Below are positions 1-6,151 of a DNA stretch of 19,663 bases, piece by piece (the first letter of the stretch is position 1; each line of letters opens with the position of its first letter). The DNA comes from an uncultured Roseburia sp. (lineage in GTDB: Bacteria; Bacillota; Clostridia; Lachnospirales; Lachnospiraceae), in NCBI GenBank assembly GCA_945928585.1, contig CAMENQ010000006.1, positions 1 through 19,663 of the forward strand. The letters are read 5' to 3'. Both the position numbers and the translations under genes were made by a program. Under the pieces are notes generated by a model. The model searched no databases. It had not been told where the DNA came from and saw nothing but the letters and a program-made list of their open reading frames with translations.

Positions 1-460
1 GTGCAAGAGCTATAGGATATGGCATATACTCCTCTGTCTCATTTGTGGCATAGCCGAACATCATACCCTGATCTCCTGCACCTATGGCGTCAAGTTCAGA
101 ATCTGTCATAGTATTTTCCTTTGCCTCAAGCGCTTTATCCACACCTAATGCAATATCCTCTGACTGTTTGTCCAAAGAAACCAAAACTGAACATGTTTTT
201 GCATCAATACCATAGTCTGCGTTTGTGTAGCCTATTTCTTCGAGAGTGTTCCTTACTATGCTTTGTATATCAACATTTGCTTTTGTGGTAATCTCTCCCA
301 TTACCATTACCATACCTGTAGTAGTACATGTCTCACATGCTACTCTGCTCATTGGGTCCTGAGCCATCATAGCATCAAGCACTGCATCTGAAACTGCATC
401 ACAGATTTTATCCGGATGTCCTTCTGTTACTGATTCTGATGTGAATAATCTTTTTTCCAT
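1..460 (-). CDS. metK: S-adenosylmethionine synthetase, N-terminal part (cut by window edge)
   Basis: MetK makes S-adenosylmethionine from methionine and ATP in the cytoplasm. About 153 residues of the N-terminal part are present; the rest lies left of the window. Family motifs are visible: [15 protein letters not shown] near the start (the active-site His and Asp region) and [16 protein letters not shown] near residues 115-130, the nucleotide-binding hexapeptide block. I chose the ATG at 460-458 because AAAGG lies 9 nt upstream. Another in-frame ATG at 466 is only 3 nt from the same site and would add two residues. A SAM-I riboswitch upstream supports the assignment and predicts repression when SAM is high. 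Family identity is very secure; only the exact start is open. Confidence 0.97.
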   Translation of the reverse strand, partial: MEKRLFTSESVTEGHPDKICDAVSDAVLDAMMAQDPMSRVACETCTTTGMVMVMGEITTKANVDIQSIVRNTLEEIGYTNADYGIDAKTCSVLVSLDKQSEDIALGVDKALEAKENTMTDSELDAIGAGDQGMMFGYATNETEEYMPYPIALA

Positions 461-504
461 CTTCATTTTCCTTTCCATTCATATGTATACAATTTACATG
501 TTTC

Positions 505-532
505 AAAAAACGCCGCGCGGCAGCGGCGCTTT
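505..532 (-). terminator. Second terminator-like hairpin in the metK leader
   Basis: On the minus strand AAAGCGCCGC (532-523) pairs with GCGGCGTTTT (516-507) around a 6-nt loop, with one G-U pair, and the 3' side runs into six T residues (510-505). This has the form of an intrinsic terminator and lies only about 45 nt before the metK start codon, after the riboswitch terminator. It forms the 3' end of the conserved leader element, so an alternative pairing with AAAGCG at 561-556 could prevent it. Confidence 0.5.
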
Positions 533-576
533 CAAATTCGCATTTTTTACGCTGTCGCTTTAGGAGTTTCCTATTA
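505..576 (-). ncRNA. Conserved leader element, copy 1 (metK leader)
   Basis: This 72-nt stretch lies between the riboswitch terminator and metK and resembles 19365-19438 in the atp leader. Read on the minus strand, both begin TAATAGGAAA, then carry AAAGCGACAGC, a variable middle, and CTGCCGYGCGGCG followed by YTTT. AAAGC near the 5' side can pair with G(C/T)TTT at the 3' end; the pair is G-C in the atp copy and G-U here. GCC and GGC can close a 4-nt loop in both. I know no named RNA family with this pattern, so it may be a structured leader RNA or a small dispersed repeat. Confidence 0.5.
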
Positions 577-580
577 TACC

Positions 581-605
581 AAAAAAGTCCGCTGTAAGCG
601 GACTT
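581..605 (-). terminator. Intrinsic terminator of the SAM-I riboswitch
   Basis: AAGTCCGC (605-598) and GCGGACTT (592-585) form a perfect 8-bp stem with a 5-nt loop, followed on the minus strand by a run of T to 581. It starts about 20 nt after the end of the riboswitch aptamer, so it is the expected expression platform: termination with SAM bound, read-through when SAM is low. Flanking ATACC and GGTAT could add an outer helix. Confidence 0.85.
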
Positions 606-625
606 GATTTTCAAGGTATCAAATC

Positions 626-722
626 CTCTTATTGTTCGATTAACTCGCTCAGGTAGGCACCTTCCTCATAGGGGGTTGCCGGGTTTCACAGATCCTTGTA
701 TCTCCACCACTCTGAATAAGAG
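626..722 (-). promoter_or_regulatory. SAM-I (S-box) riboswitch aptamer
   Basis: The minus strand shows the S-box core in order: GTGGTGGAGATA, then CTGTGAAACCCGGCAACC, then GGAAGGTGCCTAC. Helix P1 closes perfectly as CTCTTATT (722-715) with AATAAGAG (633-626). The element lies upstream of metK, the classic S-box target, and is followed by a terminator. Binding of S-adenosylmethionine is expected to turn metK transcription off. Confidence 0.95.
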
Positions 723-749
723 AAATTTATGTTTAGTTTTACTGTTGTT

Positions 750-781
750 ATTATATTATTACTAATATATAATTATGTCAA
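750..781 (-). promoter_or_regulatory. Promoter of the metK riboswitch transcript
   Basis: A perfect TTGACA -35 box (781-776) overlaps the TGA stop codon of murA. The likely -10 is TAATAT (758-753) at 17-nt spacing; a full TATAAT at 755-750 is also present, but at 20 nt. The start would be about 745-750, some 25 nt before the riboswitch. This suggests metK is transcribed independently of murA. Confidence 0.65.
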
Positions 782-2070
782 GCTGTTTTCAGCTTAAATT
801 TCTGAATCTCTTTATCATCATGTACTACGTCTATACTTCCGCCAAGCTTTCTGATTTTTTGCGGAAAATCCTCATAGCCTCTCTGAATAAAATGAATGTC
901 CTCCACGAGAGTATAGCCCTCTGCTCCAAGCCCTGCCAGCACAAGTGCTGCACCTGCCCTGAGATCAAGTGCATTTACCTGGGCTCCCTTAAGCATTTCA
1001 ACGCCTTCAATGACTGCCACGTTTCCTTCCACCTTTATATTTGCTCCCATAAGCGTAAGCTCATCTGCATATTTAAAACGGTTATCAAAAATACTTTCAA
1101 TAACGGTACTTGTTCCTTTTGCAGTGGCAAGTGTAACTGTCATCTGTGGCTGCATATCTGTAGGAAATCCCGGATATGGAAGTGTCTTTATCTGGCTGCT
1201 GTTAAGCTTTTCTGCCCCAATTACTCTTACGGCATCATCATATTCCTCTACACTGCAGCCTATCTCATAAAGCTTAGCTGAAATTGCTTCCAAATGCTTT
1301 GGAATAACATTTTTCACAAGTATATTTCCCTTTGTTACTGCTGCAGCACACATAAATGTACCTGCCTCTATCTGATCAGGAATAACCGAATACTCTGTAC
1401 CATGAAGCTTCTCAACTCCCTTTATTCTGATAACATCTGTACCGGCTCCCTTTATATTGGCTCCCATACTGTTAAGCATATTTGCCACATCTACAATATG
1501 CGGCTCCTTAGCCACATTTTCCATAATAGTGGTTCCCTTTGCCAATGTAGCTGCAAGCATAATGTTAATTGTTGCACCTACTGATACTGTATCAAAGAAT
1601 ATATGATTTCCCATAAGTTCCTTCGACTCAGTAATAATTTTTCCATATTCTATGCTTACATCTGCTCCCAAAAGCTTAAATCCCTTTATGTGCTGGTCTA
1701 TGGCTCTTGTTCCAAGATTACACCCTCCCGGCATGGATACCTCTGCTTTATTGTATTTTCCTAAAAGTGCACCTAACAGATAATATGATGCTCTCATCTT
1801 TTTTATATATTCATTGTCTGCACATATGGAAGCTATGGTGCTTCCGTTTATTTTTACTGTGTGTCTGTCCTGTCTTATAACTGTAGCTCCAAGCTCAGCT
1901 ATGGCATCTATAAGTACATTTATATCTTTTACATCCGGTAAATTTTCTATGGTAACCGTCTCATCAGTCATAATAGAAGCCGCAAGAATAGGAAGTGCTG
2001 CATTTTTTGCACCACTTATCTCTACCTCACCAACTAAAGGTCTTCCGCCTTTAACAATGTATCTCTCCAT
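778..2070 (-). CDS. murA: UDP-N-acetylglucosamine 1-carboxyvinyltransferase
   Basis: MurA transfers enolpyruvate from PEP to UDP-GlcNAc, the first committed step of peptidoglycan synthesis, in the cytoplasm. The 430-residue product has the usual family length. Visible marks are SGAKNAALP with the substrate-binding Lys22, RASYYLLGALL near residues 93-103, and MPGGCNLGTRAIDQH with the reactive Cys at 117 (the fosfomycin target in the family) and Arg122. The C-terminal RGYEDFPQKIRKLGG block is also typical. I start at the ATG 2070-2068 because AAGGAG lies 7 nt upstream; the open frame extends 8 codons further without a comparable site. Firmicutes often carry two MurA paralogues, and which one this is cannot be told here. 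The gene has its own promoter, and metK follows after an independent promoter and riboswitch. Confidence 0.96.
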   Translation of the reverse strand: MERYIVKGGRPLVGEVEISGAKNAALPILAASIMTDETVTIENLPDVKDINVLIDAIAELGATVIRQDRHTVKINGSTIASICADNEYIKKMRASYYLLGALLGKYNKAEVSMPGGCNLGTRAIDQHIKGFKLLGADVSIEYGKIITESKELMGNHIFFDTVSVGATINIMLAATLAKGTTIMENVAKEPHIVDVANMLNSMGANIKGAGTDVIRIKGVEKLHGTEYSVIPDQIEAGTFMCAAAVTKGNILVKNVIPKHLEAISAKLYEIGCSVEEYDDAVRVIGAEKLNSSQIKTLPYPGFPTDMQPQMTVTLATAKGTSTVIESIFDNRFKYADELTLMGANIKVEGNVAVIEGVEMLKGAQVNALDLRAGAALVLAGLGAEGYTLVEDIHFIQRGYEDFPQKIRKLGGSIDVVHDDKEIQKFKLKTA

Positions 2071-2200
2071 TGCGATACTCCTTTTCATAATCAAACAAAT
2101 GCTGTATTCAGTTTACTATATATATTAATCAATCCGTATTTTATTCAAAGCAAAGTGCCTTTCGGCAACAAAATAAATCGAGCAGGATTACCCACTCGTT
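2071..2200 (-). other. murA 5' leader with two small hairpins
   Basis: The untranslated leader predicted from the murA promoter is about 127 nt. Right at the predicted 5' end, CGAG (2198-2195) pairs with CTCG (2182-2179) around a G+C-containing interior. Further on, TGCC-GAAA-GGCA (2167-2156) is a short stem with a GNRA tetraloop. No riboswitch core is recognised. A 5'-terminal stem can protect mRNA from 5' exonucleases in Gram-positive bacteria; that role is inference. Confidence 0.4.
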
Positions 2201-2203
2201 TTG

Positions 2204-2231
2204 ATTATATCATAAAGTTTCTATTTGTAAA
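2204..2231 (-). promoter_or_regulatory. murA promoter
   Basis: TTTACA (2231-2226) and TATAAT (2209-2204) are separated by 16 nt on the minus strand, giving a predicted start near 2197. This is a near-consensus housekeeping promoter, just downstream of the giant inverted repeat in the murA direction. Confidence 0.75.
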
Positions 2232-2251
2232 GTTGTATTTTTAAAAATATA

Positions 2252-2635
2252 TAAGACTTAGTAATAGTTCAGCACTGCCCCTGACGTATATGCCTGTAGC
2301 TTTATAGCGGAGGTGTGATGGTGTCAGCAGGGTGCAGGCTGTTATATATTATGTGTGTAAGCTTCGGAGAACGCAGGAAATTTTATCAATGTAAAACTGC
2401 TATCTGCAAAGCGGCGGTCGTAACTCGGAAATGGCTTGAAGTCTCAAGCCATTTCCTCAGACAGACGACCTCTGCTAAGCAGATAGCAGTTTTACATTAA
2501 TAAATTTCCAGCATTCTCCTCAATGCTTACACACATAATATATATCCGCCTGCACCCTGCTGACACCATCACACCTCCGCCATAAAGCTACAGGCACATA
2601 CGTCAGGGGCAGTGCTGAACTGTTACTAAGTCTTA
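2252..2635. repeat. Giant inverted repeat (384-bp hairpin), copy 1
   Basis: The two halves are reverse complements of each other. The outer 88 bp (2252-2339 with 2548-2635) align without gaps and with 3 mismatches. A 20-bp perfect block follows (2388-2407 with 2479-2498), with a few small indels around it. The centre is a 13-bp perfect stem (2427-2439 with 2444-2456) closing a 4-nt loop, AGTC. One end lies 2 bp from the stop codon of the M23 peptidase gene, the other 20 bp from the murA -35 box. Read on the minus strand the closing stem is followed by TATATTTTT, so it could terminate the peptidase transcript. The ends read TAAGACTT...AAGTCTTA; a clear target duplication beyond TA is not seen. 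I see no convincing gene inside. Confidence 0.9.
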
Positions 2636-2637
2636 CC

Positions 2638-4173
2638 TTAATTAAGATACGTAAGAGGATTTACCTTTGTTCCGTTTACTATAATTTCAAAGTGTACATG
2701 TGGTCCCGTACTGTTTCCTGTACTTCCGGAGCGTCCGATGACCTCTCCCTGCTGCACATAATCTCCTACAGATACAAGAACTTTACTCATATGTCCGTAT
2801 CTGGTCTGTATTCCATTTCCATGCTGAATGGTTACACAATATCCGTATGATCCGTACCATCCTGCCTGTATTACCGTACCGCCGCATGATGCCATTATGG
2901 ATGTACCTGTAGAACATGCCCAGTCTACACCCTGATGTACTGTTCCCCATCTGGCACCAAAGCCTGATGTTAATGTACCGCCTGAGATAGGCTTAATAAA
3001 TGTAGGCGGTGTAATGGTTCCTACCTCTACCACTCTTGCATCGGCCTGTGTAATCACAGATTCACTGAGTATTTTCCTTGAGCTTTCAACTCCATTTTCA
3101 TATACAATATCTGCTACTACCTGTCTGTAGCCTTCCGAACCTTCATTTAACACCTTTGAGTAGGTTGTGTACTGGCTGTCGTTATATACATATTCTACCG
3201 GCAGATTGTAAGATTCATCATATGTTTTCTGCTCCTCTACAATAACCGACAACTCCGGTTCCGGCACAGTGACATTTATTCTGTCACCTATCTGTATATA
3301 CTTTTCTACACTGAAATCAGGATTCATGGCAAGCAGCTCGTCCAGTGTCAAATCAAACATTAAAGCTATTCCGCTAAGGGTATCTCCCTCAACCACTTCA
3401 TATATCTTGTTTTCCTCTTTTTCCTTTGTCACAAGTTCTATAGCTTCATCAAGTGAATTTATCTGTGTTTCAGGCACATATGTTTCAACAATCTCTATAT
3501 CTTCACTGAAATTTATTCCTACTATACCATCCTCTGATACAGAAGTTTCTGCTGACTCAACGCTCCCTGTCTGTGTTCCCTCTGCTGCCATAACAGTAGG
3601 CTGTGTTTTTTCATCAGTATCAACACTTACAAACTCATAAGTAATGTATGAAAATCTTGAATCTGTACTGTCTGTCAGAACTGATGTAAACTTTCCTTCC
3701 GTATCATATTTATTTTTTGCAGCATTTAACAGCTCCATAACTTCTTCCTTAGAACTGAGAGTCACGGTAAAACCTTCTATGTCTACCACATATGCCTTAT
3801 TCTTTACTTCTACGGCTGATGCACTGAGTCTGTCATAAAGCTTGTCCTCAAGCTCTTCTTTTTCCATCTTTTTTCCATACAGCTTATCTTCCTCATATAT
3901 ATTAAGGTCGTAATCTATATATACTGATGACTCATTCTCATTTTCCAAAGAAAGTCTCGCCTCCAGATATGCTTCCTCCGCTATATCAGGTGAAGAAACT
4001 ACTCCTATCTTTTCACCATTAAATACTACCGAATAGTATCCCTCATCCGTAGAAGACAATCCGTTAAACCAAGGAAATGCAACTACCATTAAGCCGCATA
4101 CTATGCCGGCAGATTTTATATATACCCATTTAAGTTTTCTTGCATACTTTGTTATTTTCATGACCATTCTCAC
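2638..4173 (-). CDS. M23 family murein peptidase with LysM and G5-like domains
   Basis: This is a probable cell-surface peptidoglycan endopeptidase of 511 residues. In order: a basic N-terminus; a membrane segment or uncleaved signal at about 21-37 (AGIVCGLMVVAFPWF); a long region of unknown fold; a LysM wall-binding domain at about 257-303 (YEVVEGDTLSGIALMFDLT); a G5-like domain at about 306-385; and a LytM/M23 domain at about 390-510. The metal and catalytic residues are all present: H413 and D417 in HQGVD, H461 in YGHMS, and H492 and H494 in PHVHFE. The frame opens with GTG at 4173, which has AAGGA about 6 nt upstream; ATG at 4167 or 4161 is possible. It has its own promoter and lies between shikimate-kinase-like and murA genes. 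Its 3' end abuts the giant hairpin. Confidence 0.92.
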   Translation of the reverse strand: MRMVMKITKYARKLKWVYIKSAGIVCGLMVVAFPWFNGLSSTDEGYYSVVFNGEKIGVVSSPDIAEEAYLEARLSLENENESSVYIDYDLNIYEEDKLYGKKMEKEELEDKLYDRLSASAVEVKNKAYVVDIEGFTVTLSSKEEVMELLNAAKNKYDTEGKFTSVLTDSTDSRFSYITYEFVSVDTDEKTQPTVMAAEGTQTGSVESAETSVSEDGIVGINFSEDIEIVETYVPETQINSLDEAIELVTKEKEENKIYEVVEGDTLSGIALMFDLTLDELLAMNPDFSVEKYIQIGDRINVTVPEPELSVIVEEQKTYDESYNLPVEYVYNDSQYTTYSKVLNEGSEGYRQVVADIVYENGVESSRKILSESVITQADARVVEVGTITPPTFIKPISGGTLTSGFGARWGTVHQGVDWACSTGTSIMASCGGTVIQAGWYGSYGYCVTIQHGNGIQTRYGHMSKVLVSVGDYVQQGEVIGRSGSTGNSTGPHVHFEIIVNGTKVNPLTYLN

Positions 4174-4233
4174 CTTGTTTCCTTTTTGCTTCAGGTTTTT
4201 GGCAATTCAATGTAATACTTACGTAACATTCAC

Positions 4234-4262
4234 ATTTTAACAGCAATACTCTTTTTTGTAAA
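4234..4262 (-). promoter_or_regulatory. Promoter of the M23 peptidase gene
   Basis: TTTACA (4262-4257) and TAAAAT (4239-4234) lie 17 nt apart on the minus strand, predicting a start near 4227 and a leader of about 55 nt. The sequence at the predicted start, 4228-4212, reads TGTTAC-N5-TATTAC and contains the palindrome TTACGTAA, so an operator may overlap the start site. Confidence 0.65.
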
Positions 4263-4313
4263 CCCCCTTTGTGCATATTTAATATGTAAAATGTGGCATT
4301 TCCGGTATGATGC

Positions 4314-4829
4314 TTAGCCGGCTTGCTGCTCCCCTAGCTTTTTTTCTATATCAAGTACAGTTTCTCTTATGCCTTTACCTTTTTCTTCCACTACTATGTC
4401 TGCATATTTACTATAGAGAGGTTCTCTCTCATCATACAGATCCTTAAGGCTTTGCCCCTCTTTAAGGACTACTCCTCTGCCTTTTAAGTCTCCAAGTCTT
4501 GAATTTATTTCCTCATAGGAAGCCTTTAAATATATAATGGTGCCTATTTCTTTTAAATGCTCCATGGCCTCTTCTCCGTATATTACACTTCCGCCTGTTG
4601 CAATAACTGTTTTTTCATAATCAAGTGTTTTATTTACATCATTTTCTATTTTAATAAAACCGTCTATACCTTTTTCACTTATAATATCCTTTAAAAGCAT
4701 ACCGGTTTTTTCCTGTATTACCAAATCTGAATCCATAAATTTATATCCCATTACTTTTGCAAGTACAACACCTGCTGAGCTTTTACCTACACCGGGCATT
4801 CCTATAAGTATTATGTTTCTTTTATTCAT
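4314..4829 (-). CDS. aroK: Shikimate-kinase-like P-loop kinase
   Basis: The 171-residue protein has the size and order of shikimate kinase, which phosphorylates shikimate in the chorismate pathway. It has a Walker A GMPGVGKSS at residues 10-18, FMDSD (the DxD that contacts shikimate and Mg), ATGGS near 78-82, a lid region with GRGVVLKEG, and the REPLYSKYAD block with the late Arg. Two family positions look altered: the GFR-x-x-E block reads GFIKIEND, without the usual Arg after Phe, and GGG reads GGS. Both positions normally help hold shikimate, so a different or shifted substrate mode is possible. The start is ATG at 4829 with AGGAGG 8 nt upstream. It has its own promoter, divergent from pgsA. 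The family is secure; the substrate is less so. Confidence 0.82.
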   Translation of the reverse strand: MNKRNIILIGMPGVGKSSAGVVLAKVMGYKFMDSDLVIQEKTGMLLKDIISEKGIDGFIKIENDVNKTLDYEKTVIATGGSVIYGEEAMEHLKEIGTIIYLKASYEEINSRLGDLKGRGVVLKEGQSLKDLYDEREPLYSKYADIVVEEKGKGIRETVLDIEKKLGEQQAG

Positions 4830-4864
4830 TTTCCTGTCCTCCTGTAAAGCCTGTAATGACTGGG

Positions 4865-4893
4865 ATTATACACTATTTTCTCCCATTTCTCAA
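4865..4893 (-). promoter_or_regulatory. Promoter of the shikimate-kinase-like gene
   Basis: TTGAGA (4893-4888) and TATAAT (4870-4865) are 17 nt apart on the minus strand, predicting a start near 4858. It is back to back with the pgsA promoter, with 11 bp between the two -35 boxes. Confidence 0.75.
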
Positions 4894-4904
4894 CCCTATA
4901 CTTG

Positions 4905-4933
4905 TTGACATTTAAAATTAATTGTCATATAAT
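4905..4933 (+). promoter_or_regulatory. Promoter of the pgsA-like gene
   Basis: Perfect TTGACA (4905-4910) and TATAAT (4928-4933) boxes with ideal 17-nt spacing predict a start near 4940, about 50 nt before the chosen start codon. TTGACA and the spacer end TGTCA are inverted copies, so the promoter core is itself weakly palindromic. Confidence 0.85.
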
Positions 4934-4989
4934 CACTTGGTAAATCATTTTTAAAAAATACAAATGTAGTAAGAAATGTGAGGAACATT

Positions 4990-5559
4990 ATGAGAGGAAC
5001 TCCAAAAAAAGAAGATTTGTTTAAAATTCCAAATCTTCTATGCTATATACGAATTTTAATGGTGCCGCTTTTCATTTATCTGTTTTTATCAGGGTATTAC
5101 TGGCAGTCAGCTGTTGTTGTATTACTTGCTGCCGGCACTGATATTTTAGACGGGTATATTGCAAGACACTTTAACCTGACTACTGACTGGGGCAAGTTTA
5201 TTGACCCTGTTGCAGACAAGATGATGCAGTTTTCCATGTTGATTTTAACTATTTTTAAAATAAAATGGGTGCTTATCCTTGTTATCTGCTTTACCATAAA
5301 GGAAATTATCCTTTTAATAATCGGAATCTATATCTACCACAATGATTACAACCTTAATGGTGCTAACTGGGCAGGAAAACTTTGTACTGTAGTTATGGAT
5401 ACTGTTTTGCTTATATTTATTGCCTTTGATGGCATACCCGATGCACTTGCCATTATTCTGGTAGCCATAGTGATTGTTGTTTTGCTTATATCCTTTGTGG
5501 TATATCTTTCACAATATAAAAAATTGTACGATGAACATATAAAAAAGAAGAAAGCCTAG
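4990..5559 (+). CDS. pgsA: CDP-alcohol phosphatidyltransferase, probably phosphatidylglycerophosphate synthase
   Basis: This is an integral membrane enzyme of 189 residues that exchanges the CMP of CDP-diacylglycerol for an alcohol, most likely glycerol-3-phosphate on the way to phosphatidylglycerol. The full family signature is present: D51, D54-G55, A58-R59, G68, D72 and D76, within ILDGYIARH...WGKFIDPVAD. Several hydrophobic segments follow (about 82-105, 120-140 and 150-178), and the protein ends in a basic tail, KKKKA. I start at ATG 4990, with TGAGGA just upstream; a GTG at 4978 is in frame but lacks a ribosome site. It is the only plus-strand gene. Its stop codon overlaps that of the convergent gene inside a shared terminator. 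The alcohol substrate cannot be proven from the motif. Confidence 0.88.
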   Translation: MRGTPKKEDLFKIPNLLCYIRILMVPLFIYLFLSGYYWQSAVVVLLAAGTDILDGYIARHFNLTTDWGKFIDPVADKMMQFSMLILTIFKIKWVLILVICFTIKEIILLIIGIYIYHNDYNLNGANWAGKLCTVVMDTVLLIFIAFDGIPDALAIILVAIVIVVLLISFVVYLSQYKKLYDEHIKKKKA

Positions 5560-5574
5560 GCCTTCTTCTTTTTT
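5541..5574. terminator. Bidirectional terminator made of the ends of two convergent genes
   Basis: Arms 5541-5556 and 5559-5574 pair over 16 positions with one mismatch around the centre CCTAGG. The A-rich and T-rich outer parts give a T-run after the hairpin on either strand. The hairpin encodes the C-terminal lysine-rich tails of both pgsA and the flavin-reductase-fold gene, whose stop codons overlap by two bases in the loop. Confidence 0.8.
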
Positions 5575-6128
5575 TCTACGCTGTATCCGAATTTTCCTAT
5601 CTTTTTTCCTAATTCAAAATACTCTCCATGGGAATATGATATAAGACGACTTAAATTCAAATCAAATTTTCCTGTCTCATCCATATATTTTTCATCTACT
5701 GATACCCCGGCTACTTCTGCCAAAAACATATGATGACTTCCAAGCTGTTTGATTTCTGTCACCTTACATTCTATACTTACAGGGCTTTCTCCTATGCCCG
5801 GCACACTTACATGCTCCATAGGCACAGGTGTAAGCTTCATCTCTTTAAATTTGTCCACATCCCTGCCGGATTTAACACCGCAGAAGTCAGTTGCATATAC
5901 AAGTGCTTCATTTGTAAGATTAATTACAAACTCTCCTGTTTCTTTTATTATATCGTAGGAATATCTCTCAGGTCTTACGGATATTGATACCATAGGCGGA
6001 TTTGTGCATATGGTTCCCGCCCATGCTACCGTTATAATATTTGGTTTTTCTCCCGGTCTTTTGCAGCTTACCATCACTGCCGGAACAGGGTAAAGCATAT
6101 TGCCCGGTTTCCACTGTTGTCTGCTCAT
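5556..6128 (-). CDS. Flavin reductase-like domain protein (FMN-binding split barrel)
   Basis: The 190-residue protein matches the flavin-reductase-like family, small FMN-binding split-barrel proteins that reduce flavins or use bound FMN for other redox reactions. Visible traits are MLYPVPAVMVSC at the N-terminus, PNIITVAWAGTICTNPPMVSISVRP (about 29-53) with the family's NPP turn, GEFVINL near 85-91, and LISYSHGEYFELG near the C-terminus. The start is ATG 6128, with AAGGAG 7 nt upstream. It is the last gene of the seven-gene run, 23 nt after the membrane-protein gene. Its C-terminal KKKKA is encoded by the shared terminator hairpin. Its substrate and physiological partner cannot be told from sequence. 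Confidence 0.85.
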   Translation of the reverse strand: MSRQQWKPGNMLYPVPAVMVSCKRPGEKPNIITVAWAGTICTNPPMVSISVRPERYSYDIIKETGEFVINLTNEALVYATDFCGVKSGRDVDKFKEMKLTPVPMEHVSVPGIGESPVSIECKVTEIKQLGSHHMFLAEVAGVSVDEKYMDETGKFDLNLSRLISYSHGEYFELGKKIGKFGYSVEKKKKA

Positions 6129-6151
6129 AGCCTACTCCTTATTAATCTTTT

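Noticed and set aside
408..614. 68-codon frame overlapping the metK start and leader
   Set aside because: It overlaps metK in another frame and covers the conserved leader element and riboswitch terminator, so it is chance.
775..1281. 168-codon plus-strand frame opposite murA
   Set aside because: It is antisense to a clear murA, with a Cys/His-rich composition typical of a reversed coding strand.
2071..2200. murA leader as a third copy of the shared leader element
   Set aside because: It has hairpins but lacks TAATAGGAAA, AAAGCGACAGC and the GCCGYGCGGC block.
2315..2500. 61-codon open frame in the giant inverted repeat
   Set aside because: It runs through both arms of the hairpin, has no family resemblance, and its frame follows from the palindrome. 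I see no reason to call it a gene.
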